From: Candidatus Hydrogenedentes bacterium CG07_land_8_20_14_0_80_42_17
GTDB lineage: Bacteria > UBA8481
Direction of reading: 5' to 3'
Length of the DNA: 9,252 nt
Assembly (NCBI GenBank): GCA_002780065.1
Contig: PEWQ01000164.1
Span: 1-9,252 of the forward strand
Shown: piece by piece, positions 1-5,997 of the stretch
Layout of the letters: each line of letters begins with the position of its first letter
How positions within the stretch are numbered: the first letter of the stretch is position 1
Program-made: the position numbers and the translations under genes
Notes under the pieces: model-generated
Told to the model about the DNA's origin: nothing
The model's database searches: none
The model's input: the letters and a program-made list of their open reading frames with translations, nothing else

Positions 1-16
1 TAAAAAAATAAATAAT

Positions 17-409
17 GTGCATACAGACATTAATAAACTAATAAATTATTTTGATGATATAAAAGATGTTTCATTTGCGTATCTGTTTGGAGGAATTGCA
101 AGAAATCGTATATCAGCAGTTAGCGATTATGATATTGCAGTATTCATGAAGGATAAAAAAAGAGATGGTAAACTGTATATGAAAATTTTAAAAGACTTGA
201 TGGACATTTTAAAAACTGACGAAATAGACCTTGTTGTACTCCCACATTTTTCTATACATCTAATGAAGAATATTATTACGAATAAAATAGTGATTAATGA
301 CAAAGAGCATTTTGAAAGATTGAAATTTGAATCGCTTGTTTTGAGAATGTACTTTGATTTTCAATACAGACTTGAATATATCCTTGACAGGAAGCTTGCT
401 AATGGTTGA
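17..409 (+). CDS. mntA: MntA-like minimal nucleotidyltransferase (antitoxin of HepT-MntA pair)
   Basis: This is a small DNA polymerase beta-superfamily nucleotidyltransferase of 130 aa. The core motif is visible: LFGG at residues 23-26, then ten residues, then DYD at 37-39, with the third acidic residue in IDLVVL (Asp71). In characterised HepT-MntA systems the MntA enzyme uses ATP to add AMP units to a tyrosine beside the HEPN active site, which silences the toxin. The usual motif is GSX10DXD; here the Ser is Gly (GGX10DYD), which still fits the broader superfamily pattern hG[GS]. The next gene is the matching HEPN toxin and overlaps it by 8 nt. The start is uncertain. The codon at 17 is GTG, and the frame stays open to the window edge, so the true start may lie further left. 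An ATG at 15 is in another frame. No promoter is visible. The gene is much more AT-rich than the genes from 1001 onward, which suggests acquisition by transfer. Confidence 0.85.
   Translation: MHTDINKLINYFDDIKDVSFAYLFGGIARNRISAVSDYDIAVFMKDKKRDGKLYMKILKDLMDILKTDEIDLVVLPHFSIHLMKNIITNKIVINDKEHFERLKFESLVLRMYFDFQYRLEYILDRKLANG
389..394 (+). promoter_or_regulatory. Shine-Dalgarno site fixing the hepT start
   Basis: AGGAAG lies 7 nt upstream of the ATG at 402, inside the 3' end of mntA. It supports 402 over the earlier in-frame ATG at 354, which would make a 48-nt longer overlap and has no such site. It indicates translational coupling of toxin to antitoxin. Confidence 0.6.
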
Positions 410-824
410 TGTTGATCTGATTAAAAAAAAACTGGTACAACTAAGAGAGTATAAGAAGCAGATAAATGAATTTAAGAATATAACATTAAATCAATATACA
501 AACGATTGGAAAACACAAAGAACAATTGAGAGAACATTACAGATAATGGTAGAAAGCTGTCTTGATATTGCCAATCATATTATTTCAGACAGCAGTTTTC
601 GCCTTCCTAATAATTCTGCGGACACCTTCAGAATATTATCTGAAAATAAAATATTACCGAACAAATTAATGAACGAATTAATCAGAATGGTTCAGTTTAG
701 AAATTTTATAGTTCATAACTATGAAAGAATTGATGGCTCAATAGTTACAAATATTCTGAAAAAGAAACTTATAGTATTTGATAAATTTAGCTTGCAAATA
801 ATAAAATACTTAAAATTTAAGTAA
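402..824 (+). CDS. hepT: HepT-like HEPN-domain ribonuclease toxin
   Basis: This is a 140-aa, largely helical, Lys-rich protein. Near the C-terminus it carries the HEPN signature RX4HXY as RNFIVHNY, with Arg100, His105 and Tyr107 (numbered from the ATG at 402). In the HepT family Arg and His form the RNase active site of a HEPN dimer that cleaves RNA. The Tyr is the residue that partner MntA oligo-AMPylates to neutralise the toxin. All three residues are present, so the toxin looks catalytically intact. The start at 402 is chosen because it has a Shine-Dalgarno site 7 nt upstream and overlaps the mntA stop by only 8 nt (ATGGTTGA). The frame could extend back to 354, but those 16 residues are encoded inside mntA and look unlike a HEPN N-terminus. 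Antitoxin-before-toxin order with overlap fits coupled expression. The family is well supported; RNase activity is inferred. Confidence 0.88.
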   Translation: MVDVDLIKKKLVQLREYKKQINEFKNITLNQYTNDWKTQRTIERTLQIMVESCLDIANHIISDSSFRLPNNSADTFRILSENKILPNKLMNELIRMVQFRNFIVHNYERIDGSIVTNILKKKLIVFDKFSLQIIKYLKFK

Positions 825-849
825 CCGCCGGAGTCCTGCAGGTTGATGA

Positions 850-912
850 TTCACCACGGAGCAGACTGAAAATAATAAAAGAATAATTTTTTCTCCGTGT
901 TCTCGTGGTGAA
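850..912 (+). repeat. Palindromic ACCACGGAG-type intergenic repeat
   Basis: TTCACCACG at 850-858 is perfectly complementary to CGTGGTGAA at 904-912, and CACGGAG at 855-861 is perfectly complementary to CTCCGTG at 893-899. Both arms are versions of the same word: read on the minus strand, the right arm gives TTCACCACGAGAACACGGAG. The centre is AT-rich. Words of this type (ACCACGGAG...ACACGGAG) recur, to my recollection, in spacers of many environmental bacterial genomes, with unknown role. It sits 26 nt after the hepT stop. The hairpin could act as a transcript 3' structure, but no clean T-tract follows it. Confidence 0.6.
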
Positions 913-943
913 AAATGATTTTTTCACACGTTTTGACCTGTTA

Positions 944-967
944 TGCCTATTGCCCATCGCCTATTGC
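944..967 (+). repeat. Short heptanucleotide tandem tract (TGCCTAT-like)
   Basis: Three consecutive 7-nt units, TGCCTAT, TGCCCAT and CGCCTAT (944-964), are followed by TGC, the start of a fourth. They differ from each other only at single positions. The tract lies in the spacer between hepT and the secreted-protein gene, just after the palindromic repeat. It resembles the short tandemly repeated heptamers (STRR) described in cyanobacteria and similar tracts in other environmental bacteria. Confidence 0.55.
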
Positions 968-1000
968 TTGATATTCCATAATTTTGTATCCTTCAAATGT

Positions 1001-2626
1001 ATGAAGAAATTATTTTTGATATCTTTTTTGATTTGCTTTACGGCTCAAATTGAGGTATCTGCCGCTCCGTTTGTTACCGTCACTGCCATTCCTGGAAAAG
1101 TTTCAGGGATAGTTTCCGACGGCTCGAAAATTTTTGTATCGCGAGAAGATTTTCCTTCGATTCTGATTTATGACGGCATGACGGGAACTTTAGACGCTGA
1201 AGCATCGCTACTATTGACTGCACAATTCGGAGCACCAACCGGCGTCACGGCTCTCACAATCACCCGCGACAGCAAAGTGCTAGTTGCATCGATACCGTTC
1301 GGTGAAATTTTCCTAATTGAAAATTCTTCAGCCATATCGAAAGGAATTTTGCCTTCACCTGAACTTAGTGAAACAATAACTCTCATTACAGCAATCTACT
1401 CACACAATGACGGAACCGTTTATTTTGGAGGCAGAAGTTTTTGGGATACATCTGAAGCTCATTTCTTCCGCATGGCGCCGAATGGCTCTCCTTCAGGCGC
1501 GACTCGAATTAAATTGTTGCAGGATTCCGTCATTAACTCTATCAACGGATTTGGAAGAACTATCGCGATTGGCACTAGAGATACCTCTACTCCGCATTCA
1601 GGCAGGATATATCTCTACGATACGATAACACAAAGTCTGACGCACATTTACACTGGAGATTCCGAAGTCTCGGCGGTTGGAGCTACTACTGATACTTTAT
1701 TTTTTATCTCTTCACCGTCCGGCTTCATTAGAAAAATAAATTTATCTATAGTCACCAACGTTCCGGATACAATGACTCGCTCGACATTATTTGGATTTGA
1801 TGGGAAAGATACCGTTCTTTTTCTAGCGGCTGATACTCAAGTTTTATTTGCTTTCAAAGATAATACGATAAAACGATATGGAGTCGTCAACTCGGCATTT
1901 ACTCAAATACGCGCAATGGCGACGGTGACTGCTCCGCTAAGGCATTATGGAGTTGCTCGAGGCGCGGCAAATTCCTACCTTTTTTATTACGACACATTTG
2001 TTCCGTGGGTTGAAAGCCTGACTTTTGAGATCGATACAGGACTGCGTCAGCCTGGCACTAGCGATACTTTTTTTCCTCCGCTTACGAGAGGCTTATATAC
2101 TTTGCGGATAAAAACTAACGAAATTCTTTCGGCTGTTCCGAAAATAACTTTAATTTATTCGAATGGAGCAATGCAAAATATAACTATGAACGGCGCGGGC
2201 CGCGACTTTTCCGGCTCGGTTGAAATCGATTCTTCAAGACCTGAGGGGAACGTATCAATAACTTTTATTGGAGTAGATGACGCAGGGAATACGGGCACGG
2301 CGATAATTACGGGACAGATTTTTGAATTAAAAAATCCCGGCAGAATTGCAATTGCGAAGAACGTAATCCGCCCAAATTTCGGCGAATTTATGACTGTTAG
2401 ATACTTTCTATTGAATCGAAGAAATGTCTCGGTTAAGGTTTACAATATGCGAGGTCAAATGGTTGCGGATATTTCTCCGGGATATAGAGACCCTGGCGAA
2501 TACGAAGACGTGAAGTGGAACGGAAGAAATACTAAAGGTGAACTCGTGGCAAGCGGTATGTATCTATTGCGTTTTGATGCGGGTGAAGAATATCGTTTGA
2601 CCGGCAAGGTCATGGTAATTCGTTGA
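1001..2626 (+). CDS. Secreted protein with beta-rich body and C-terminal FlgD-Ig/type IX-like sorting domain
   Basis: This is a 541-aa exported protein of unknown specific function. It begins with a classic signal peptide: MKK, a hydrophobic stretch LFLISFLICF, and a likely cleavage site near VSA/A at residues 21-23. Residues ~25-330 are beta-strand-rich with repeating blade-like phrases (SDGSKIFVS, RDSKVLVAS, NDGTVYFGG, SGRIYLYD), suggesting a propeller-type fold. Residues ~350-440 look Ig-like. The last ~97 residues match the FlgD-Ig/type IX CTD style: SVKVYNMRGQMV, then a Trp-Asn-Gly-Arg-Asn motif, VASGMYLLRF and terminal GKVMVIR. In type IX systems such domains direct passage across the outer membrane. 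The start at 1001 is preferred over an in-frame start at 905, because 905 falls in the palindromic repeat and 944-967 is a heptamer tract. No clear Shine-Dalgarno precedes 1001. The gene is 11 nt upstream of gmd and likely shares its operon. Confidence 0.8.
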   Translation: MKKLFLISFLICFTAQIEVSAAPFVTVTAIPGKVSGIVSDGSKIFVSREDFPSILIYDGMTGTLDAEASLLLTAQFGAPTGVTALTITRDSKVLVASIPFGEIFLIENSSAISKGILPSPELSETITLITAIYSHNDGTVYFGGRSFWDTSEAHFFRMAPNGSPSGATRIKLLQDSVINSINGFGRTIAIGTRDTSTPHSGRIYLYDTITQSLTHIYTGDSEVSAVGATTDTLFFISSPSGFIRKINLSIVTNVPDTMTRSTLFGFDGKDTVLFLAADTQVLFAFKDNTIKRYGVVNSAFTQIRAMATVTAPLRHYGVARGAANSYLFYYDTFVPWVESLTFEIDTGLRQPGTSDTFFPPLTRGLYTLRIKTNEILSAVPKITLIYSNGAMQNITMNGAGRDFSGSVEIDSSRPEGNVSITFIGVDDAGNTGTAIITGQIFELKNPGRIAIAKNVIRPNFGEFMTVRYFLLNRRNVSVKVYNMRGQMVADISPGYRDPGEYEDVKWNGRNTKGELVASGMYLLRFDAGEEYRLTGKVMVIR

Positions 2627-2637
2627 AGGAGTAGAGA

Positions 2638-3603
2638 ATGAAAAAGGCATTGATTACCGGGATTACCGGGCAGGACGGATCTTATCTTGCAGAATTTTTG
2701 CTCAATAAAGGCTATGAAGTTTACGGCATGGTGCGCAGAGCTTCAGTCGACAGATTTGACAGGATTCAGCATATCCGCGATAAACTTCATATTTTTCATG
2801 GAGACCTTCTAGACCAGTTTTCGCTGGTGAGAACTATTGAAAAATCGGAGCCGGATGAACTTTACAATTTAGGAGCTCAATCATTTGTTCCAACTTCTTG
2901 GGAACAGCCTGTTCTTACTGCGGAATTTACCGGCGTCGGAGTGACGAGAATTCTTGAGGCTGTGCGTCAAGTCAATCCCAAGATTAAATTCTATCAAGCA
3001 TCTTCAAGCGAGATGTTTGGCAAAGTAGTTGAGATTCCTCAAAAGGAAACTACTCCGTTTTATCCACGCTCGCCTTATGGAGTCGCGAAGGTATACGCTC
3101 ATTACATAACAGTTAATTATCGAGAATCATTTGGAATTTATACTTGTTCTGGAATTCTTTTCAATCATGAGTCTCCGCGTCGAGGACATGAATTTGTCAC
3201 TCGAAAAATCACTGATGCTGTGGCGAGAATAGTGACCGGCAAATCAAAGTCTTTGACACTCGGAAATCTTGAAGCGGAACGAGACTGGGGATTTGCCGGT
3301 GATTATGTTGAAGCAATGTGGATGATGCTTCAACAACCCGAACCTGATGACTATGTTATCGGGACAGGTGAAGCTCATACGGTAAAAGAGGTTGTGGAGA
3401 TCGCGTTCGAACGAGCGGGTTTGGATTGGCAGAAATATTTGTTAGTCGATAAACATTTCTTTAGACCTTCCGAAGTCGATCAACTTGTCGGCGATTATTC
3501 CAAGGCAAAAGCTAAACTTGGCTGGGAGCCGAAGGTTAAATTTAGAGAACTTATAGAGATGATGGTGGATGCAGACATTGCGCTATACAAATCCGGCGCA
3601 TGA
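2638..3603 (+). CDS. gmd: GDP-mannose 4,6-dehydratase
   Basis: This 321-aa extended short-chain dehydrogenase/reductase converts GDP-D-mannose to GDP-4-keto-6-deoxy-D-mannose. That product is the branch point to GDP-fucose, GDP-rhamnose and perosamine-type surface sugars. Visible evidence: the NADP-binding loop [11 protein letters not shown] (residues 7-17), RRAS at 33-36 where the family holds the NADP 2'-phosphate, the catalytic Ser123-x-Glu125 in SSSEMFG, and Tyr147 and Lys151 in SPYGVAK. Family words [17 protein letters not shown] and [15 protein letters not shown] follow. It is shorter than E. coli Gmd (~373 aa) but within the usual range for other bacteria. An AAGGAG site at 2626-2631 is 6 nt before the ATG, and the gap to the upstream stop is 11 nt, so the two genes are probably co-transcribed. 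The usual partner enzymes (fcl/wcaG, rmd) are not in the window, so the final sugar is unknown. Confidence 0.95.
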   Translation: MKKALITGITGQDGSYLAEFLLNKGYEVYGMVRRASVDRFDRIQHIRDKLHIFHGDLLDQFSLVRTIEKSEPDELYNLGAQSFVPTSWEQPVLTAEFTGVGVTRILEAVRQVNPKIKFYQASSSEMFGKVVEIPQKETTPFYPRSPYGVAKVYAHYITVNYRESFGIYTCSGILFNHESPRRGHEFVTRKITDAVARIVTGKSKSLTLGNLEAERDWGFAGDYVEAMWMMLQQPEPDDYVIGTGEAHTVKEVVEIAFERAGLDWQKYLLVDKHFFRPSEVDQLVGDYSKAKAKLGWEPKVKFRELIEMMVDADIALYKSGA

Positions 3604-3651
3604 TTTTTTGCATTAACGATTTGCCTTGAAACTGCCGAATTCTGGTATGAG

Positions 3652-4677
3652 ATGTCAAAATTAATTTATGCTCTATCATTCCTAATTGCGTTATTTGTTC
3701 AACCTGCAGTTTACGCTAGAGGTCCCGGCACTACTTCGGCTGATTTTCTCGTCATCTATTCCGACGCAAGGCCCGCCGCGCTCGGTGGAGCATACACTGC
3801 ATTGGCAGACGATGCGGCCGGAATGGATTTCAATCCTGCGGGACTTGTTCAGGCTCCATTCAGAGAATTTTCCGCGGGTTACATTGCATGGTTTGAGGAC
3901 GCTTCTTTTCAGCATTTAACTTATACTCATCCGTTTGCAAATATGCCTTGGGCGTGGGGCGCTTCTCTGCTTTATTTTGATGGCGGTGAGTTCATGGCTA
4001 CAAACGAATTAGGTCTGGCGATAGGGGAGAGGATTACAGTTAGAGATATTTCGGCATCGGTTGGCGCGGCTCGGAATTTCGGAAGATTTCTTTCGGTTGG
4101 ATTATCCGCTAAATATGTCGGCCGGAAATTGGAGCGATATTCCGCAGATGCATTCGCCGGCGATATAGGACTTCTTTACAGAACCCCTATTGAAAATTTA
4201 ACATTCGGAGCATCAATATTAAATATCGGAAGCAGGTTGAAATTTATTTCCGACAAGGAAGATTTGCCTTTAACTTTCAGAACCGGAATTGCATGGAAGA
4301 CATGGCTCGAGAATTTGACGCTGACTGCGGACGCGATAAAAGTTATTGATGAACCGGTTAGAGTCGGAATTGGAGCAGAGGCGGACATTGTTCACTCGTT
4401 GAAACTTCGCGCAGGCTGGCGCAACGATGATACTTTGCAGAAAGGTTATAGTTTTGGCGCCGGCTTTACAGTGATGAAAATGGTTCTCGATTATGCTTAT
4501 GTTCCATTCGATGAGCTTGGAGCGACCCACAGAGTGACAGGCTCAATAATGTTCGGAGGTCCGACAAAACCTGAAGTGAATAGAGTTCCTTGGGACAGTG
4601 TGAATTATCAGGAAAGACCCGTAGAGCCTTCTCCAACCTATATTGAGCCTCAGCCTAAAGTCAGCGGAACGGAATAA
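3652..4677 (+). CDS. PorV/PorQ-family (UPF0164-like) outer-membrane beta-barrel protein
   Basis: This is a 341-aa predicted outer-membrane protein. It has a signal peptide (MSKLIYALSFLIALFVQPAVYA, likely cut after residue 22). The family's N-terminal signature follows: GTTSADFL, then DARPAALGGAYTALADDAAG and FNPAGL (residues ~25-64). The body alternates amphipathic strands rich in Gly and aromatics, as expected of a barrel of the FadL/PorV type. The last strand region ends near MFGG (residues ~300-303), followed by a Pro/Glu-rich tail of ~38 residues that probably faces the periplasm. PorV in Porphyromonas and Flavobacterium is an outer-membrane part of type IX secretion that carries CTD cargo. 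Family members elsewhere are often of unknown role. The gene lies 48 nt after gmd on the same strand, with only a weak GAG-type ribosome site. Its neighbour at 1001-2626 ends in a CTD-like domain, so a cargo-handling role is plausible but inferred. Confidence 0.85.
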   Translation: MSKLIYALSFLIALFVQPAVYARGPGTTSADFLVIYSDARPAALGGAYTALADDAAGMDFNPAGLVQAPFREFSAGYIAWFEDASFQHLTYTHPFANMPWAWGASLLYFDGGEFMATNELGLAIGERITVRDISASVGAARNFGRFLSVGLSAKYVGRKLERYSADAFAGDIGLLYRTPIENLTFGASILNIGSRLKFISDKEDLPLTFRTGIAWKTWLENLTLTADAIKVIDEPVRVGIGAEADIVHSLKLRAGWRNDDTLQKGYSFGAGFTVMKMVLDYAYVPFDELGATHRVTGSIMFGGPTKPEVNRVPWDSVNYQERPVEPSPTYIEPQPKVSGTE

Positions 4678-4684
4678 AAAAAGC

Positions 4685-4693
4685 AGGAGGTGA
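4685..4693 (+). other. Ownerless perfect Shine-Dalgarno sequence
   Basis: AGGAGGTGA, a full match to the anti-Shine-Dalgarno, lies 7 nt after the stop of the PorV-like gene. The only nearby starts are a GTG at 4706 (14 codons, stopping at 4748-4750) and an ATG at 4714 (42 codons, stopping at 4842). Neither encodes anything recognisable, and the second reads through the heptamer tract. It may be the remains of a lost gene or of a mobile element end. Confidence 0.4.
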
Positions 4694-4723
4694 GCTGTCC
4701 AAAAAGTGTTTACATGTGTCACC

Positions 4724-4751
4724 ATGACGTCTCCGATTGCAATGCTATAAT
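4724..4751 (+). promoter_or_regulatory. Candidate extended -10 promoter facing the argC 3' end
   Basis: TATAAT at 4746-4751 is a perfect -10 box preceded by TGC, making an extended -10 (TGNTATAAT). ATGACG at 4724-4729 matches the -35 consensus at TGAC with a 16-nt spacer. Nothing coding follows on the plus strand, so a transcript from here would run antisense to argC. It could instead be a relic of whatever once lay here. Confidence 0.35.
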
Positions 4752-4759
4752 ATTTGAAA

Positions 4760-4822
4760 TTGCAAATTGGAAAGTGCAAATTGGAAATTTTATTTTTCCA
4801 ATTTTCATTTTTCAATTATTTC
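4760..4822 (+). repeat. Nine-unit heptanucleotide tract with internal dyad
   Basis: The stretch divides exactly into nine 7-nt units: TTGCAAA, TTGGAAA, GTGCAAA, TTGGAAA, TTTTATT, TTTCCAA, TTTTCAT, TTTTCAA and TTATTTC. The first four are variants of one word. The later units are versions of its complement; TTTCCAA (4795-4801) is the exact reverse complement of TTGGAAA (4781-4787). The tract is thus both tandem and palindromic and can fold around TTTTATT. It lies in the convergent spacer between the PorV-like gene and argC. Confidence 0.65.
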
Positions 4823-4887
4823 ACACGTCCATTGACGCGTAGCGCACCTGCCTCCAAAGCGAGGGTGCCTGTGCCTCCATGACGTGT
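4823..4887 (+). repeat. Structured GC-rich intergenic repeat, copy 1
   Basis: The block is bounded by the inverted pair ACACGTC (4823-4829) and GACGTGT (4881-4887). Inside are a small hairpin, CGTC-CATT-GACG (4826-4837), and a stronger one in which GCAC (4844-4847) pairs with GTGC (4865-4868) and CCTC (4851-4854) pairs with GAGG (4861-4864). The words CGTCCATT (4826-4833) and CACCTGCCTCCA (4845-4856) recur at 7589-7610. The hairpin lies just past the argC stop and could stabilise or end the argC transcript, but no T-run follows on that strand. Confidence 0.5.
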
Positions 4888-5945
4888 TACGGATACATGC
4901 CCGGATGATCAAGCCCTAGAGTCTCATCAAGCCCCATCATTACGTTCAAATTTTGTATTGCATTGCCGGCTTGACCTTTCATTAGATTATCTATATGTGA
5001 AACTATGACTGCCTTGCCTGTCCGCTTTTCGATATTCACCCAGATGTTCACATAATTGGATCCTCGCACATCGCTTGTTGAGGTTGATAACTCAGGTGGA
5101 ATTATTCTTACGAATTTAGAATCCTTGTAAAATATTTTGTAAGCGTCAATTAACGCACTTATATTCGGTGAAACTGAATCTGCATATAATGTTGCAAGTA
5201 TTCCTCTAGTCATTGGAACAACATGCGGCGTAAATGTTATCGAGATCTCTTTACCGTAAAGAAGCGACAGTTCCCTCTCGATTTCGTAAACGTGTTGGTG
5301 ACCTGAAATTCTATATGCGTTCATTGAATCGTATCGCGCTGGATAATGGAATTGAGGCGACGCTTTTTTCCCGGCGCCTGATACTCCGGTTTTGCAGTCG
5401 CAAATTATACTTTCAGGTTTTATCAATTTATTCTTTACCAAAGGCGCAAGCCCTAGAATGGTAGTTATCGCTAAACAGCCGGGGTTTCCGACTACTCTTG
5501 CTTTTTTTATTTCCTGCCTGTGAAGCTCTGGTACTCCGTAAACGCTTTCCGGCAATAAAGATGGATTTTCATGTGATGTCGTTCGGCCGATTCTTTTTGC
5601 ATATCCCGAATAGGACTCAATATCATTGAATCTGAAATCTCCGGAATAATCTATTACTCGAACTCCTTTATCCAACCACTCTTTCGCAAATTTTTGTCCC
5701 ACTCCGTCCGGAGTCGAAAAGAGAACCACATCGACATCGTCTTTTGCGCCGTCAGATGCTTCGATGAGCATATCGCAATGTCCGGCAAGATGCGGATATA
5801 TTGAAGACAAAGACTTTCCAATGTCGGTCACATCCAAGAGATGAACTAATTCAGCTTGAGGATGCCTCAATAAAATTTCAGTTGCTCCTATTCCGCCGTA
5901 CCCAAGCGCTCCGACAATTGCAACTCTCACTTTTCTTTCACTCAT
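4887..5945 (-). CDS. argC: N-acetyl-gamma-glutamyl-phosphate reductase (or LysY-type paralogue)
   Basis: This 352-aa cytoplasmic enzyme reduces N-acetyl-glutamyl-5-phosphate to its semialdehyde with NADPH, the third step of arginine synthesis. Evidence: the Rossmann start VAIVGALGYGG (residues 8-18); PHLAGHCD; the active-site Cys157 in GNPGC; the TGVSGAGKK loop (186-194); the catalytic-type His in SGHQHVYEIE (214-223); FTPHVVPMTRGIL; and the C-terminal VRGSNYV and IDNLMKGQAGNAIQNLN words. The residues after the Cys read LAITT rather than the ArgC-typical Tyr/Phe-Pro/Ala-Thr. The protein ends in ETLGLDHPGMYP, which recalls LysY, the sister enzyme of the LysW lysine/arginine pathway. ArgC remains the default call. 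Its start has a strong AGGAGG (5951-5956) 5 nt upstream. It is convergent with the PorV-like gene and divergent from uvrC, with no other arginine genes nearby. Confidence 0.88.
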   Translation of the reverse strand: MSERKVRVAIVGALGYGGIGATEILLRHPQAELVHLLDVTDIGKSLSSIYPHLAGHCDMLIEASDGAKDDVDVVLFSTPDGVGQKFAKEWLDKGVRVIDYSGDFRFNDIESYSGYAKRIGRTTSHENPSLLPESVYGVPELHRQEIKKARVVGNPGCLAITTILGLAPLVKNKLIKPESIICDCKTGVSGAGKKASPQFHYPARYDSMNAYRISGHQHVYEIERELSLLYGKEISITFTPHVVPMTRGILATLYADSVSPNISALIDAYKIFYKDSKFVRIIPPELSTSTSDVRGSNYVNIWVNIEKRTGKAVIVSHIDNLMKGQAGNAIQNLNVMMGLDETLGLDHPGMYP

Positions 5946-5997
5946 TATTTCCTCCTACAGAGAAATAAATATCTGATAAAATAGCAATAATGTCCAA
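5946..5997. promoter_or_regulatory. Divergent argC/uvrC control region
   Basis: Only 44 bp separate the two start codons. On the minus strand AGGAGG (complement of 5951-5956) serves argC. A weak argC promoter can be proposed: TTGGAC (complement of 5992-5997), an 18-nt spacer and GATATT (complement of 5968-5973). This would place the -35 inside the first uvrC codons. On the plus strand TAAAAT at 5977-5982 is a possible uvrC -10 with no clear -35. No Shine-Dalgarno precedes the uvrC ATG. Confidence 0.35.

Noticed and set aside
354-401. Longer HepT starting at 354
   Set aside because: The 16 extra residues are encoded wholly inside mntA, with no ribosome site for that start. The ATG at 402 has AGGAAG 7 nt upstream and a normal 8-nt overlap.
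944-967. CRISPR-like array
   Set aside because: Units are 7 nt with no spacers between them, and there are no cas genes.
905-1000. N-terminal extension of the secreted protein from the GTG at 905
   Set aside because: It would translate the palindromic repeat and the heptamer tract and bury a textbook signal peptide 32 residues inside the protein. The ATG at 1001 starts that signal peptide exactly.
4543-4815. Minus-strand frame over the 3' end of the PorV-like gene and the spacer
   Set aside because: It covers repeat sequence and the antisense of a clear gene, and has no recognisable domain.
4714-4842. Possible 42-codon gene (ATG at 4714, stop at 4840-4842)
   Set aside because: It reads through the heptamer tract, its composition is that of the repeat, and the Shine-Dalgarno at 4685-4693 is ~20 nt away, too far to serve it.
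4844-4868. Intrinsic terminator for argC
   Set aside because: The hairpin is good, but no run of T follows it on the minus strand, so it is listed as structure only.
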